Part shown: piece after piece, positions 1 to 11,180 of the stretch
Layout of the letters: every line of letters starts with the position of its first letter
Position numbering within the stretch: position 1 is the first letter of the stretch
Assembly (NCBI GenBank): GCA_023213395.1
Contig: CM041465.1
Coordinates: forward strand, 62,193,741 to 62,257,740
Direction of reading: 5' to 3'
Source: Cycas panzhihuaensis
Lineage: Eukaryota > Cycadophyta
DNA length: 64,000 nucleotides
Program-made: the position numbers and the translations under genes
Notes under the pieces: generated by a model
What the model saw: the letters and a program-made list of their open reading frames with translations, nothing else
Told to the model about the DNA's origin: nothing
Databases searched by the model: none

Positions 1-1
1 A

Positions 2-1540
2 CTTATTTGATCTAACCTAACCAGTAAGACTAGTCATTGGGCCATCTTACTCCAGGAGTTCAACCTTCAAATCATTAACAAGAAGTCAAAGAAGGGAATA
101 ATAGTGGCAGAGCAACTAAACGATGCCCCCATTCCCAACATGTGTGGCATTCCCGTTGATGATTCTCTCCTTGACGTGTCTATCCTGACCATCCAGGGCA
201 CCTCTTCTCATCCACTCGCTGATAGCAATTGGTATGGCAACCTTGTGCAGTATGAGTCTATCCTGACCATCTAGGGCACCTCTTCTCATCCGCTCGCCGA
301 TAGCGAGTGGTATGGTGATATTGTATGGTATCTCACTCAACAACAACACCACCCTGAAGCCAGCAACAAAGTCAGGTCGTGCATCTACACTACCGCTAGA
401 TAATAGTTCCTAGTAGATGAAGTATTGTACAAAAGATTCTTTGATGGGATCCTTCTTCGCTACGTCACTTCAGATGAAGCAGACCAGATACTCTACGAAT
501 GCCATCATGGCATTTGTGGGGGCTAATCCATGGCCCAAAGGATCCTCTGCATGGGATATTATTGACTATCCCTTTTCAAGGATACCCATGCCTACGTCCT
601 GAGATGTCAACGATGCCAAGAGAATGCCAACATCTCTCACATGCCTTCTGAGGCCGTCCATCTTATCATATCTCCATGGCCCTTTGCTCAATGGGGTTTA
701 GACCTCATTGGTGCCATATCACCACCTTCTTCTTCGTAGCACAAGTATATCTTAACTGCCACAGAGTATTTCACAAAATGGGCGGAGGCAATCCCTCTGT
801 CTACTATGCCTAGCAAGACGATAGCCATCTTTGTCTACCAATACATCATTTTCCATTTCGGGATTCCAGACGTCTTGATCACAGATAATACAACCTCATT
901 TTGTAATAAGGAGATGGATGAGCTTTGCGAGAAGTTCAATATTTCTCATAAGACCTCGTCTCCTTATTACCCTCAAGCAAATGGACAAGTTGAATCATTC
1001 AACAAAACCCTTATTAATATTCTAAAGAAAACTGTTACACAATCTCAAAGAGATTGGCATCTTCAACTCCCTTCCGCCTTGTGGGCTTATCGTACCTCTA
1101 TCTGTATGGCTACTGGAATGACACCATTCTCCTTAGTCTACAGAACCGAGGTGGTACTCCCGCTAGAAGTGGAGATCCCCTCTCTATGAGTCTCCCTTAG
1201 AAGTCTTATCGATAAGCAGTTTATCCATCAGGCTCACCTCTTAGACCTCGAGGCTCTGGACGAGAGACGTTTAGTGGCTTACCAAGTAAACCTCGCTTCG
1301 AAAGCTTGCTCACAAAGGACTTACAACAAACATCTTCGTACCTATCCTTTATACCCTGGGGACTACGTACTCATGCTAGAATATCTCCATGACTGCCTAA
1401 CCAAATTTAGGCCTAAATGGATCGATCCCTTCGTCATTCTCAAGAGCCTCGATAACAACGCTTATAGGATTACCACCTTGGAAGGCCTGGAATTTGAGAA
1501 GGCAGTCAATGGAAAATTCCTCAAGAAATTTTATGCATGA
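2..1540 (+). pseudogene. pol: gypsy pol 3' part: RNase H tail and integrase (element 1)
   Basis: One reading frame runs from base 2 to the stop at 1538-1540 without a frameshift but with about seven internal stops, mostly explained by C-to-T or G-to-A changes. It starts in the end of the pol-linked RNase H (NKKSKKGIIVAEQL) and passes a linker with a duplicated 26-residue block. It continues through the integrase zinc module (CHHGICGG, later CQRCQE) and the catalytic core (TEYFTKWAEAIPL, PDVLITDN, SPYYPQANGQVESFNKTL). It ends with the GDYVLMLEYLHD, DPFVILKSLD and KFLKKFYA blocks, and there is no chromodomain. The first catalytic residue reads Glu (codon 764-766) where Asp is usual. Integrase inserts the cDNA into the host chromosome. 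Confidence 0.92.
179..334 (+). repeat. 78-bp in-frame tandem duplication in the RNase H-integrase linker
   Basis: Two adjacent copies of a 78 bp block start at 179 and 257. Both encode a version of SILTIQGTSSHPLADS followed by WYG. Element A has a single copy (SILTIRGVRPHPLTDNEWYG). The 26-codon length keeps the frame. Confidence 0.85.
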
Positions 1541-1590
1541 TCCTCTCTGTGATTCCTTCGCCATGCTCCGGAATGAGCCTAAACTACCAC

Positions 1591-1641
1591 CCTAAGCTTG
1601 TTCGCATTCCCCCTAGCCTTAAGTGGAATGGGTAGCTTAGG
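1591..1641. other. conserved two-stage hairpin just after pol (element 1)
   Basis: The outer arms are CCTAAGC (1591-1597) and GCTTAGG (1635-1641). The inner arms are CATTCC (1605-1610) and GGAATG (1625-1630). The hairpin starts about 50 nt after the pol stop. The same position in A, B, C1 and C2 also folds into a two-stage hairpin with different arm sequences. It lies between the 3' ends of two convergent genes, pol and the antisense gene. Confidence 0.7.
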
Positions 1642-2321
1642 TCCTCATTCTTTTTGGTTCCTTCTATAGGATCCTTGTTCCCTCTTTCTTGGGAACCTCA
1701 CCTCCCTATTTGGGCATCCCCTAATTAGGGAAACTCTTGGGGTGTCGTCACTCCCTCCCATTGCTATTTCCTTTGCATATCTTATTATGCTCCTACGTGG
1801 ACATGCATGTCACCCTGTCTCTTAGCCTCACACGTATCTATCGCTGCTACTCGTGGTGATCGTGTGCGTCCCTGCTAGAGATATGGTCCTGCATGAAAGA
1901 AAATATGCGCCTAGCTCATAATGAATAACACATCACATCCACATCAAAAACAAGCATAACTCTAGCTACGCGATAGTCAAAACATCACCTGCTACATCAT
2001 CATGCATCTGTGCATACTCACACTCATATACATATACTCTCATATGTATATACCAAGAGTAAACATCATAAACATACATATCCATTGTGCATCCATTGTA
2101 ATATATACCACAAACACTATCTCATGCGTCAAATGGGGTACCAATCATCTCATCTATATATACAAAATCAATCCTCATAACATACAAATGATAGTACATC
2201 ATTCATGGGAAGTTGGTGTCCTTGTAGGCGGGGGAAGAGGGGGGTATAATCATATGTCTCTACATGGTTACCCCATGGAGGCCCGTGCTTTTCCTCATCA
2301 CATCCTAACCTACATCATACC
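1642..2321. other. post-pol spacer of element 1, no gene
   Basis: This is noncoding spacer between the hairpin and the 3' end of the antisense gene. It contains short AT and CATA-rich tracts and a segment (about 2131-2290) that matches spacers in element 2, A, B and C. I see no credible ORF. Confidence 0.6.
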
Positions 2322-4267
2322 CTACTGCTGCCCCTCTCTCGGGGTAGCATCTCCTGGTCAGTATGATCCCTCTCCTGGAGATCACATGCCTCCTAGGCTC
2401 CTCCGTAGCCTCTAGGAGCTCCCTGCCTCGCTCTGCTCCCCTCATCGCGTGGCCTTCTTGGTGTTGTTGCTGCTGTGTAGGTATGTATCCTACTCTGGTT
2501 CAACCTCGATGCCACCTGATCCACCAGCTGATTGTATTGAGCCTGGATACGATCTCTCTCACCCTCTACTCCTCAAAGTCTCTCCTCTATGCTCTAGAAC
2601 TTCTCCTCCATCCCTCGGAGAAGCTCCTCTAGGACTGCCATCTGTATCCTGCCCTCTGCATCTCTGCCTGCTCCTCCCTAAGCCTAAAGCACCTGTATGC
2701 AACTCTACAATGCATCTCGCTCACCCTAAGTCTCGTCCAGCTCTCGCTGCAGTTGTCCCCTAAATGTCACGTGCTCCTGGGACTCTGCAGCCCATATATC
2801 CCTTGCCCTCACCAATAGGGCAAATGATGCCATGTGGACACTGGCTGATCTAGGTGCATCCTCATCCTAGATGGGTGGCTGCCCCTCTATGTACACCTGA
2901 GGGAACATCTCCCTCAGCATAGCCTCCACCAACTGCTGGATCTCTGTGGTACCTGCAAACCCATCATGCCATATGTCAGTATATATCTAGCCACATACCA
3001 AACTGAAACCAAATCAAAGCATGTGGGCATCTGGCTATCAAACAACGAGGAAAGTAAGGCCTCACCTGTTGCAACCACCGGATCCTCTGCCTGTGTGATG
3101 GCCTCTACCCCTGGCACTCCACCAACTTCCAGTGCCTCCTCCTCTAGAACCTCCTCTGTAACTGCCTCCACTACTAGAGCCTGTGTCCCTCCCTCTGCAA
3201 CTACCTCCACTGTTAGAGCCTGTATCCCTCCCTCTGCTAGTGGGGTTGTCCCCCCTAGGTCTCTCCACGATCCTCAATCTATGAGCTCGTGTCACAGGCT
3301 CCCTCGTCTCCTCGGTAGCCCTTGATGGGCCTACCTCCTCTATAGCTTGCGATGGACTAGTCCCATCTCCTATATCACCTCCATCTCCTCCATCACCGCC
3401 GTCATCATCTCTGGGGGTAGCCCCTACCACTTATGCCTCCTTGTCACTATCCCATCTCATCGTTCGGTAGGGATCTGAGGTGTAGTCAGTCATGGTAAGG
3501 AGATCTAGCGACATAGCATCCACAAACCTCCTGACGTGTGCCTAATCCTCAACTCCCTTGAGCCGGGTCTGCCATCTGTGTACCATGGGTGCCCACTTTG
3601 ATATGGGGTGTGGTCCCCCTAGTGGTGCCACTGCTGCAAAGTGATCAAAGAACCAGCACTGCAAGAGGGTATTGTAAGACAATCCACCTCTACCTGCCAC
3701 CCTCATAGCGTCCAACTGAGTGACAAGGTTCGCTGCTATGAGGGTGGCCTAATCCAATCGATCCCCAGCCTCGCACCTTTGTATTGCATCAATCTAGCTA
3801 CCTGGGATATCTCTATAGTTCTGTTTCTGGGATATCCAGAACAGAAGGTATTATGTGATCAACTTCCTTACACGAGGAATCCTAGACATCACTATACTCT
3901 GCAGAGATACTCCTCACCTCTCCGACCTATCCTGGCCCATAAAAAACATAGCCACCTTGATGATGGGTTGCCTTATTGCTAGGCAATGCTCCTAGCGAGG
4001 TTAGTCTCCTATCGCTGGCACTTCAAGGATCCTTCGGATGTCTCTGGGTGTCATCGTCACGTCCCCTACTTGGGGTAGATGGAACACGTATCTTTGCCTG
4101 TCCCAATGCGATATGATGTCTACCAACAACCTCTGATCTGATATGTACCGAGGTGTCCTCACCACCTTTAGCAACCCGCATCTCTGTAGGACTCCCCTGC
4201 TCATCATCTCTATAAAACTTAACATAGCTATATCGATGTTCTCGTGGTTCTCCACCACGGTCACCAC
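2322..4267 (-). pseudogene. antisense PMD-like gene of element 1
   Basis: This gene lies opposite to pol, between integrase and the extra RNase H. The N-terminal part resembles the plant mobile domain (aminotransferase-like PMD): MLSFIEMMSRG, LLVDIISHWDRQRYVFHLPQ, VTMTPRDIRRILEVP. It is followed by a region like that of B, an acidic Gly/Asp-rich stretch, a basic TRAHRLRIV segment, the coding intron at 2953-3065, and a C-terminal part ending at TAG 2322-2324. The ATG used in B is GTG here. There are internal stops and at least one frameshift near 3250, next to a roughly 39 bp direct repeat. The protein's role is unknown; PMD proteins are known from plant transposons and nuclear silencing factors. 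Confidence 0.75.
2953..3065 (-). other. coding intron of the antisense gene (element 1)
   Basis: On the minus strand the exon ends CAACAG and the intron begins GTGAGG. It ends TTTGCAG, before GTACCACAGAG. The length of 113 bp matches 115 bp in element 2 and 111 bp in B at the same place. Without removal, the two halves of the protein are out of register. Confidence 0.75.
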
Positions 4268-4736
4268 CTACAAAATGCCATCAAACATGTCAATTTATAG
4301 CCAACACTTGCTCTCGGCCTCTCAGGGCTCTTCCTCAGCCTCATTTGGTTTAGATTTGGGGACCCTTGGGGCCTCCTTTTTATTTTTCACTCATTTTGCC
4401 TTCGTATCGCACTAAACTTCGTGGTACCATAGAGTTTAACTGGGTCCTGAGGTGATTGAGGCTCCGCGGCAAAGATGGCGCCACCGTGATCTTTCTTGGT
4501 GGTGACAACACCCAAAGGCGTTTTCTGCCAAAAACCTCAAAAAAAAATCTTTTGGGTGGTAGGCGGGGCCCATTGGGACAGGCGCCCCATGCCCCGATCC
4601 GCCTCTTTCTGGGTCTAATTTGGACTCCGAGAGGCCACTTCTCGCCCATATGGGGCCAAAAATCTATACAAAAAATGATAAAAAAGCAATAAATTTTAAA
4701 TTACGATTTTTGGAGGGGTTTTGGCGATCCACTTAC
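4268..4736 (-). other. 5'-UTR intron of the antisense gene with palindromes (element 1)
   Basis: The minus-strand donor is CCA|GTAAGT (4731-4736) and the acceptor is TTTTGTAG at 4268, directly before the coding start region. The length is 469 bp, against 484 and 477 bp in element 2 and B. Inside lie a 26 bp palindrome centred on GGTACC (4413-4438, arms TAAACT/AGTTTA) and a second inverted repeat (4470-4495, arms CAAAGAT and ATCTTTC, one mismatch). Confidence 0.65.
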
Positions 4737-4922
4737 TGGATCAGGTTGTGTTGTCATCATCTCACTCTTCTGGTCATGCTAGTTGCCTCCTTGCTCTGAT
4801 CCAATAGCCAGATCTCTTGCTGCGTGTCCTGATAGTGGGGTAGCACTCTGTTGTGTAAGGAACAAGCTCTAGATTTCATACGAGAGCTTGTGAGAATGAA
4901 ATCCCTTTTCGTTCGAGTTTCT

Positions 4923-4931
4923 CTATATAGG
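4923..4931 (-). promoter_or_regulatory. TATA-like box of the antisense gene (element 1)
   Basis: The minus strand reads TATATAGAG, a one-base change from the TATATAAGG found at the same place in element 2 and B. It sits 187 bp upstream of the 5'-UTR splice donor. Spacing in the other two copies is 183 and 184 bp. Confidence 0.6.
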
Positions 4932-5350
4932 TGGGGCTCCCGTTGGGAACTTCCTCCTTTTTCGCCTCTGAGACAACCTTTGAGACCGTATTTTTTTCCT
5001 GGCCAAGTTTGCTTTTTAGCCCAGTTCTCTTTTTCATCTCTATGGTCTCCTTCTGACCCGTTTCTCCTAGTGTATTAATGACGCCCCAAACGAATCATTT
5101 TTGCTGCAGCCCCCCTTGTCTCGTTTTGCATACCACTCCTGTGTATGCCTGAGTTTATACTTGTTTGGCTCGTTTTTCCATCCTGGACCTGTTTTTGCAG
5201 CCTGTTCCTGCTCCCAGGGCCCCTAAAAGGAATGCTCCCTCTGCTCGGAGTCATCCTTTGCCTTTTAAGGCAACCTTTGGCAACCCAGGATGCCCTTTTT
5301 CTTCCCACTTTCAGCCAATGGTTGGATAGCCTACTTTTGATCCTTGGATA

Positions 5351-5376
5351 GCCTCATTGCTAGGTCCTCCTACCCT
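5351..5376 (+). promoter_or_regulatory. conserved AG motif upstream of aRNH (possible 3' splice site)
   Basis: The motif GCCTCATTGCTAG then GTCCTCC is almost unchanged in all four gypsy copies that have this region: here, element 2 at 12285-12286, A at 42642-42643, and B minus at 46272-46273 (AG positions). It resembles a plant 3' splice site with a CTCAT branch-like sequence, about 110 bp before the extra RNase H start. The acceptor function is inferred. Confidence 0.4.
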
Positions 5377-5472
5377 TCACGACCATTTATTGCTTGCCAT
5401 ATGAGCCTCCTTTTGCTTTGACTCTTATATCACTACATATTTTTCCCACCGAGTTTTTCTCTTCCATCATCC

Positions 5473-6000
5473 ATGTCTCTCTACATCTTTACTGACGGCA
5501 GGAGCCGTGGTAATCCTGGACCTTTTACCGCCGCATGGATCCTTCATGGCCCGTCTGGACATGATTTCCTATGGTCTGGGGTCTTCCTCCCAGAGGCTAC
5601 TAATAACGAAGTCGAGTACATGGCTGTTATTGAGGCTCTTACCGATGTTCTCTATTTCCACCATGAATCGATTGTTCTTCTTTGCGACTCCCAGGTTGTG
5701 GTATCCCATCTCACCTAGGTTTACCAGGTGCAATGCCCTCACATGAGAGCCCTCGCTTTGACTGCTAGTTCTCTTCTGGTTTGTTTCTAGCCTCTCGACA
5801 TCTGACACATTCCTCAGGCTCTCAATGCTGAGGTAGATAATCTCATTAGCCTCATCCTTAAGCGTCGCCTTCCTCTTCTTGTTGACTGCCCCTGAGACTT
5901 GTCCAGTTGCTTTGTCACCCAAGTCCCAGGCTGTCATGCACATCATCTTGCAATCTGTTCACACCTCCGAAAGCTAGCCGCTAACGAGGTTAAACTATAG
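5473..6000 (+). pseudogene. extra (archaeal-type) RNase H, aRNH (element 1)
   Basis: This is a second RNase H gene placed after integrase, typical of Tat/Ogre-type gypsy elements. The start MSLYIFTDG gives the first catalytic Asp (residue 8). NNEVEY supplies the Glu (residue 46) and LLCDSQVV the second Asp (residue 72). NAEVDNL near the C terminus fits the fourth acidic position. The frame stays open except for point-mutation stops (after VVSHLT, in the PLDI region, after DCP, and at the end). It would degrade the RNA strand of RNA-DNA hybrids during reverse transcription. It is about 175 codons here; the related frame in element 2 extends about 10 codons further. Confidence 0.85.
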
Positions 6001-6302
6001 TGACTACCAGTTTGCTCACTTATTTCTTCTACTTGATTATCCCCATCTCTTGCATCTTTTTATGATGGGGAAAGCCCCCTCATCCTTCTTATCTTCCAAT
6101 CAATTCCCGGGTTGTGCATAGGCAGCCCCTATATGGTCTCCACCCCTATCCTCGTATCCACGCGTTCTACCACGATACTTGTCAGCACCCTTGACTCCTA
6201 TTATGATCATGATTTATATATATATACATACACATATGCTACTGACAACTGTGTTGCCAGCATTCACCATCGCACCATGCTTTTGAGCAGCGAGGCTCTA
6301 CT
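6001..6302 (+). other. aRNH-to-PPT spacer with short AT tract
   Basis: This is 3' untranslated sequence of element 1. It holds a short TA run near 6210-6228 at the position where element B has a long AT microsatellite. No gene is seen. Confidence 0.55.
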
Positions 6303-6315
6303 ACCAAGGGGGTAG
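6303..6315 (+). promoter_or_regulatory. polypurine tract (plus-strand primer), element 1
   Basis: The sequence ACCAAGGGGGTAG lies immediately before the TGTTTCC start of the 3' LTR. The same arrangement is seen in element 2 and, reversed, in B. Confidence 0.8.
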
Positions 6316-9064
6316 TGTTTCCTAGCTACTGGGAATGGATACGGAGAGGTGGACTTAGGTAAGTCCAGGTATGTTTCTCACTTTACTTTTGATTCTTGTG
6401 AGGAGTACTTGCTTGCATGCTACATGTTTTTCGTAGATGCTTTGTATCATATACACCTCTTTAGCCTATGACAACTATAGCGGGGGCACACTTCCAGTAA
6501 GTGTGGCACCCTGGTGGCCGCGTCACCTCCTGCAATCTTCCCTACTCCCCTTAAGACTTATTCAACTTATGTGATGTTTATTTGTTATGTTGTTTTATCA
6601 ACACTTAGTCTCCTCATTGTGTCCTTGAGCCTCTTGATTGCTTTTTATGGTACTTGGTCCTTTGTTTGCCCCTGGGCAGGTGGGCCCGCCCCCTTGCCAG
6701 CCTCTTAGTGCCCTAGCCCACAGCCCTAATTAGCTGTTTGGGCCAGTTTGGCCCTCTGGACTTGCACCACGATAGAGTTTGCGGTACCGCAATATTTATC
6801 ACGGTACCGCGATATGTACCACTGTGCGACTGTTATAAACTATTTTTTAAAACCTGCCATATCAATTCTCGCATTTATTACAAAATTTTCACGTGTCCTT
6901 CGACCCACCTTAGTGCTAACCGAGCTCTAATCGCTCGATTAGGGTTGGGGCTGAGTATTTAAGCTCTTCTTAAGTTATTTTTTGGGCTCTCTTTCGAAGG
7001 AACACTAAGGAAATTCACCCTGCTCTACCTTTCTGCTTTGTACTCTCGGGACACCTGTTGCTCCTCCATGCCCAGTCCTCCTTAGGCCTCACTGTGACAT
7101 CCTCACAGCCCATTACACACCCCATAGGGGGCATTCTTGAGGAGTTTTCAAGGTCTCTTTGCCTAGGTAAGCACCAACTTGTTTTAGAAGCAGGATTTCT
7201 CTTAGCCACCTCAGAAGGGGCCCTATACCTGTTGCATCTCAGCCTTCTTCACAGGTCTTCAACCTCTTCGTAGTAGGCTCTTACAGAGGCAAATGCCTCC
7301 TCACTTTCCTTGAGGTATTTGTTGATTTAAAGCTCTCTTCTTGCTCAGTTCATGCCTAGCTTTGTGCATGCTTATTGCTAGTTTCTTTTTCCTAGTTTCT
7401 AGAGTTTGTCTCTTGATTTTCTCTTGCTATTTCTCTACTATTTGAGGCTCCTCTCTTGTGTTTCACACCTAGGACAATGGCACAAGAGGATTTCATAGGG
7501 TTTAGGATAGAGCTAGGTCTATTCCGTACCACCCTTGCACTCCCAAGAGGCTTCCACCCTCCAAACCCTCATCTTTTGCCCCTGTGCTGTCCCTGGAGTG
7601 GGCAAGGGATTAGGAGATCATTTCCAGCTATGGAAACCAGCATTTGCACCTATTACAACGCTGTTTTACAGGCATGTTTCTCCCATCTGGGCAACACATA
7701 AGCCCCGAAGGCTCCTTCTAGCTCAACTCCTCTCTCGACGGCCTAGTTTGCTCCTTGCAGCACTCTGGTCCATTGTGGACTTCCTTGAGCTTCCTTTGTA
7801 CTTTTGTTACCCTTGTTTATAGCCAGTTTTTGCAGCCATACTCTCGCATGCCCCATGGCTCCTTGAGGGACAATAGGGTTGCCCTTTGTGGGAAGTGGGT
7901 CACTCTCAGGCTCACCTATTTACATACCTTTCATTTGGGTATTTTTAGACCATAGTCTATTGCTATAAACTTGTGATTGGTGAGTACTTACGTGTATGTA
8001 TAGAGATCTAGCTTTCGACATATGCATATATATGTTTTGGTGCTCTTACTCGTATTGTTAGTCTCCTTTCTCTGAAAGGGAAACTTTGTGTTTACTTATA
8101 GGTAAAAGGAGAATGTGAGGAACTTCTCCTCCCTTCTTTCTCCTGGGTAAGTGAATCCATTTGCATTTTGTCGTAGCATTCTATTTTCGCTATTGCTTTC
8201 CTTTTCATTTCTAGCATTTTATTGTTACTTTCCAGGGAAGGTAAGGAAGCCCCACACTCTACCCTACTGTAACTTTTTATCGCTTATTTCGTGGAATGAC
8301 TTGGAGCATCTAGTGGGAGCATCACCACCTCAACCATGCCTTTATCCTAGGTATGTAACCTTACTTTGCTTCACTTTTCTATTTTGAAAAGGTTGCACGG
8401 TAGTAATTTAGAGAACATAAAGGAAAAAGGGAAATCAACCTCTTTTAGTTGCATGTTGTATATTGCACTTTACATACCATACTCGTTTAGGAAAAGGACT
8501 CCTAAGAATTTTCCTTTAGCCTTTTCCCTTAGCTCGTAAACCTTATCCTCGCCCCCTTGGCTTATTCTGTTTAATTTGGTTTGCTTGCAGACACCCTAGC
8601 ACTCTCGCTTCCTTTGGTTGTACCCTCAAGGGGGGATTTTGGGGTGAATTATCGCTCACATCTCCTTCCTCTTTCCTTGGTTCTATTTGCCTATCTAAAT
8701 AACCGAGGAGGTCTTAGCCGTGCCGTAGGCTATTCACCTACCTTACTTCCAGTCATTTCCCTCTATTGTAGGGGAACCTTTGGGGATTCTCTTCCTCCCC
8801 TTCTAACCATCCAAGGGTGGGAGGACTTTCCTCTGAAGCCTATCCAGGTTACCTTTTTGCCTTCCCTCTTCCTAGTTGAAGTAGGGGAATCACCCTTAGG
8901 TAGTTGGCTATCATCCGTAGGTCCCGAACTCACGCTCTGGTGCACAAGGCACCCTACATGGTACTCGCCTTGCTCGTAGGATTCTATCTGTACCCTCGAT
9001 ACCATTATTGATCATCCTCGCTATTCCTACTTAGCTAGGTAGTTATCCTATAGATGCACATCTA
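6316..9064 (+). repeat. 3' LTR of element 1
   Basis: It begins TGTTTCC like every gypsy LTR here and is about 2.75 kb long. The end was placed by aligning ATCTA with ATCCA of element 2 and GGCCCA of A, so the terminal CA has decayed to TA. It contains a U3 palindrome region, a G-box, a TATA-like box, and the motif GGGAAG|GTAAGG at 8241. That motif is shared with the LTRs of element 2 and A, with a closely similar form in B, and looks like a 5' splice site. Confidence 0.82.
6764..6963 (+). promoter_or_regulatory. U3 promoter region: palindromes, G-box, TATA
   Basis: At about 6764-6827 there is an expanded palindrome region with two GGTACC cores. A G-box CACGTG is at 6890-6895 and TATTTAAG at 6956-6963. 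The G-box to TATA distance is 60-61 bp, close to that in A and B. These are the expected RNA polymerase II signals for the genomic RNA. Confidence 0.6.
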
Positions 9065-9248
9065 GGTACCAATCACCCCATTTGTATATATACATAAAAA
9101 TCATGTGTCATATCATACATATGGTATGGTACATCCTCTGTGGGAAGCCAATGCGCTTGTAGGGGAGGTACAATCATATGACTCTATATATGGTCCCCTT
9201 AGAGGCCCGTGCTTTACCCCTATCAAAATCAAATACATATACCCTAAT

Positions 9249-11168
9249 CTACTGCTACCCTGCTCCTTGGGTATCATCTCCTGGTCGATGTGATCCCTCT
9301 CCTGGGGACCACATCCCTCTTGGACTCCTCCTGAGTCTCTGCGAGCTCCCTACCTCACTCCCCTCATCCTGTAGCCTCCCCGGGGTCGTCGCTAGTGTGT
9401 GAGTCTGTGTCCTACTCCACACTGACCTTGATGCAATGTCCTCTATCAGTTGGTTGTGTCACACCTGGATATGATCCCGCTTCATCTCTATGAGGCAGAG
9501 CCTCTTTTCCATCCCCCAGAGTCACTCCTCCAGCACTATCACCTGGATATGACTCTCCATATCCCCTCTGGCTCCTCCTTGAGCCTCAAGTGCCTGTACC
9601 TGTGCCTATAGGGCGTCCCTTTTAGTTCGGATGGCATCCATCTTAGCCTGTTGTCATCCTGCGCATGCTTTATACTCATGGGACTCTGCCACCTATATAT
9701 CCCTCGCCCGTATCAATGGGGTAAAAGCTGCCGCATGACTGCCTACTAATCTAGGCTCATCCCCTACTTGGATGGGAGGCTATCCCTCCACATAGGCCTG
9801 AGGGAATACCTCTCAAACTACTACCTCCATGAACCTCTGGATATCTATCATACCAACAATCTAACATGTCATGTATCAGTACATGTCTATGGATATCAAA
9901 TCAAAACCAAAATCAAAGTATGTATATATCTCGCAATCAAACGATGACAAGAAATGGTCATGTCTTACCTGATATGGTTGCCAGCTCCTCAACTCATGCG
10001 ATTGCCTTTCCCTCTGCTACTCTGCTAGTTACAGGTACCTCCTCCTCCTCAGGTACCTCCTCTGCCATCACCTTGATAGTTGGGGCGTCTGTCCTCTTTG
10101 TGGCTGGTACAGCTATTGCCTCTCCGGATCTCCTGATGATCCGTAGCTTGCGGGCCTGTGTCACTACCCCCCTACTCACCTCTGCAACCCCTGATGGGCC
10201 TGCCTCTCTGCCGGTAGTCCCAGATGGCCCTGCTCCTCCACCTGCTATCCTCGATGGACCTGCCTCTCCTGCAGGTCATGATGGGCCAGCCCCATCACCT
10301 CCATCGCTGCCCTCATCATCTCCTGGGGGTGCTCCTGCCCCTCCTGCCTCATCATCACTATCCCACCTCACCAACCTGTATGGATGTGCTGTATAGTCTG
10401 TCAGGGTGAGGAGGTCTAGTATTGTGGCCTCCATCGAGTGACAGACGTGTGCCTGGTCCTCGGTCCCTCTTAGTCTCATCTGCCATCTATGGACCATCGG
10501 GGCCCACTTTGTGATAAGGTGTGGTCCACCTACCGGTGCTACTAATCCAATACAGTCAAAGAACTAACACTATAACATCGTGTTATATGAGAGCCCTCCT
10601 CTGCCCACTACTCTGATAGTGTCCAGCTGTGCGACGAGATTCACCGCTATCAGGGTGGCCTAGTCAATCCTCTCGCCTGTCTCACATTGGCGTACCGCAT
10701 CCATCCAACCACTGGGTATGTCTCTATAGTTCTGTTTTCAGGAGATCTAGAATAGAACATATAATGTGATCAACTTCCTCACACGAGGAACTCTAGACAT
10801 AACCATAGTTTGTAGGGGTATCCCCCTCCTCTCCCATCTATCATATCTTATGCAAAATATCAATGCCTCCTTATGTGTTGCTTCATTGCTAGGCAGCGCT
10901 CTTAGTGCCACCCTCACATCACGGTACTCGGTATCCTCTGGATGTCCCTAGGTGTCACTATTATGTCTCCCATCTGGGGTAGGTAGAAAACGTGCCTTCT
11001 TCGATCCCAATATGACACAATATCAATTAGTAATCGTTGGTTCGATATATATTGAGGTGTCCTCACCACCTTCAGAAACCCACATCTTCGTAGGACCCCC
11101 TTGTCCTCCTTGCTTATCATCTCTATAAAATTCAACATAGCCATCCCTATGTTCTCACAATTTTCCAT
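9249..11168 (-). pseudogene. antisense PMD-like gene of element 2
   Basis: This is the same gene as in element 1 and B, opposite to the element's sense strand. The minus-strand ATG (11166-11168) starts MENCENIGMAMLNFIEMIS. It is followed by LRRCGFLKVVRTPQYISNQR, SYWDRRRHVFYLPQMGD and TPRDIQRI, which match the PMD pattern. A later region keeps LVRWDSDDEAGGAGAPPGDD, an acidic linker. The aligned C-terminal stop is TAG at 9249-9251. The coding intron is 9854-9968. Several stops and frameshifts show decay. The function of the product is unknown. Confidence 0.75.
9854..9968 (-). other. coding intron of the antisense gene (element 2)
   Basis: The minus-strand donor is CAG|GTAAGA at 9968. The acceptor position aligned with element 1 and B is at 9854, but it reads TTG instead of CAG, so the 3' splice site is broken. 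The length is 115 bp. Confidence 0.6.
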
Positions 11169-11180
11169 CGTGATCACAGC

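Larger units (their letters stand above)
1..9064 (+). mobile_element. Ty3/gypsy element 1 (Tat-like), 5' part outside window
   Basis: The visible order is end of pol, post-pol hairpin, antisense PMD gene, extra RNase H, polypurine tract and 3' LTR. The LTR ends at 9064, where sequence of the related element 2 resumes in its post-pol spacer. I therefore read element 1 as inserted into element 2. The expected 5 bp target duplication is GGTAC at 9065-9069, with its partner upstream of the window. Coding parts carry several in-frame stops, so this copy is dead. Confidence 0.85.

Noticed and set aside
116-352. Minus-strand frame with repeated IAIGERMRRGALDGQDR-type blocks
   Set aside because: It is the reverse shadow of the 78 bp duplication in pol; the sense strand carries the conserved protein.
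9866-10396. 176-codon plus-strand frame rich in Ser, Ala and Pro
   Set aside because: It is the shadow of the acidic, low-complexity part of the minus-strand antisense gene. The equivalents at 2002-2415, 2966-3325 and 29098-29433 have the same cause.
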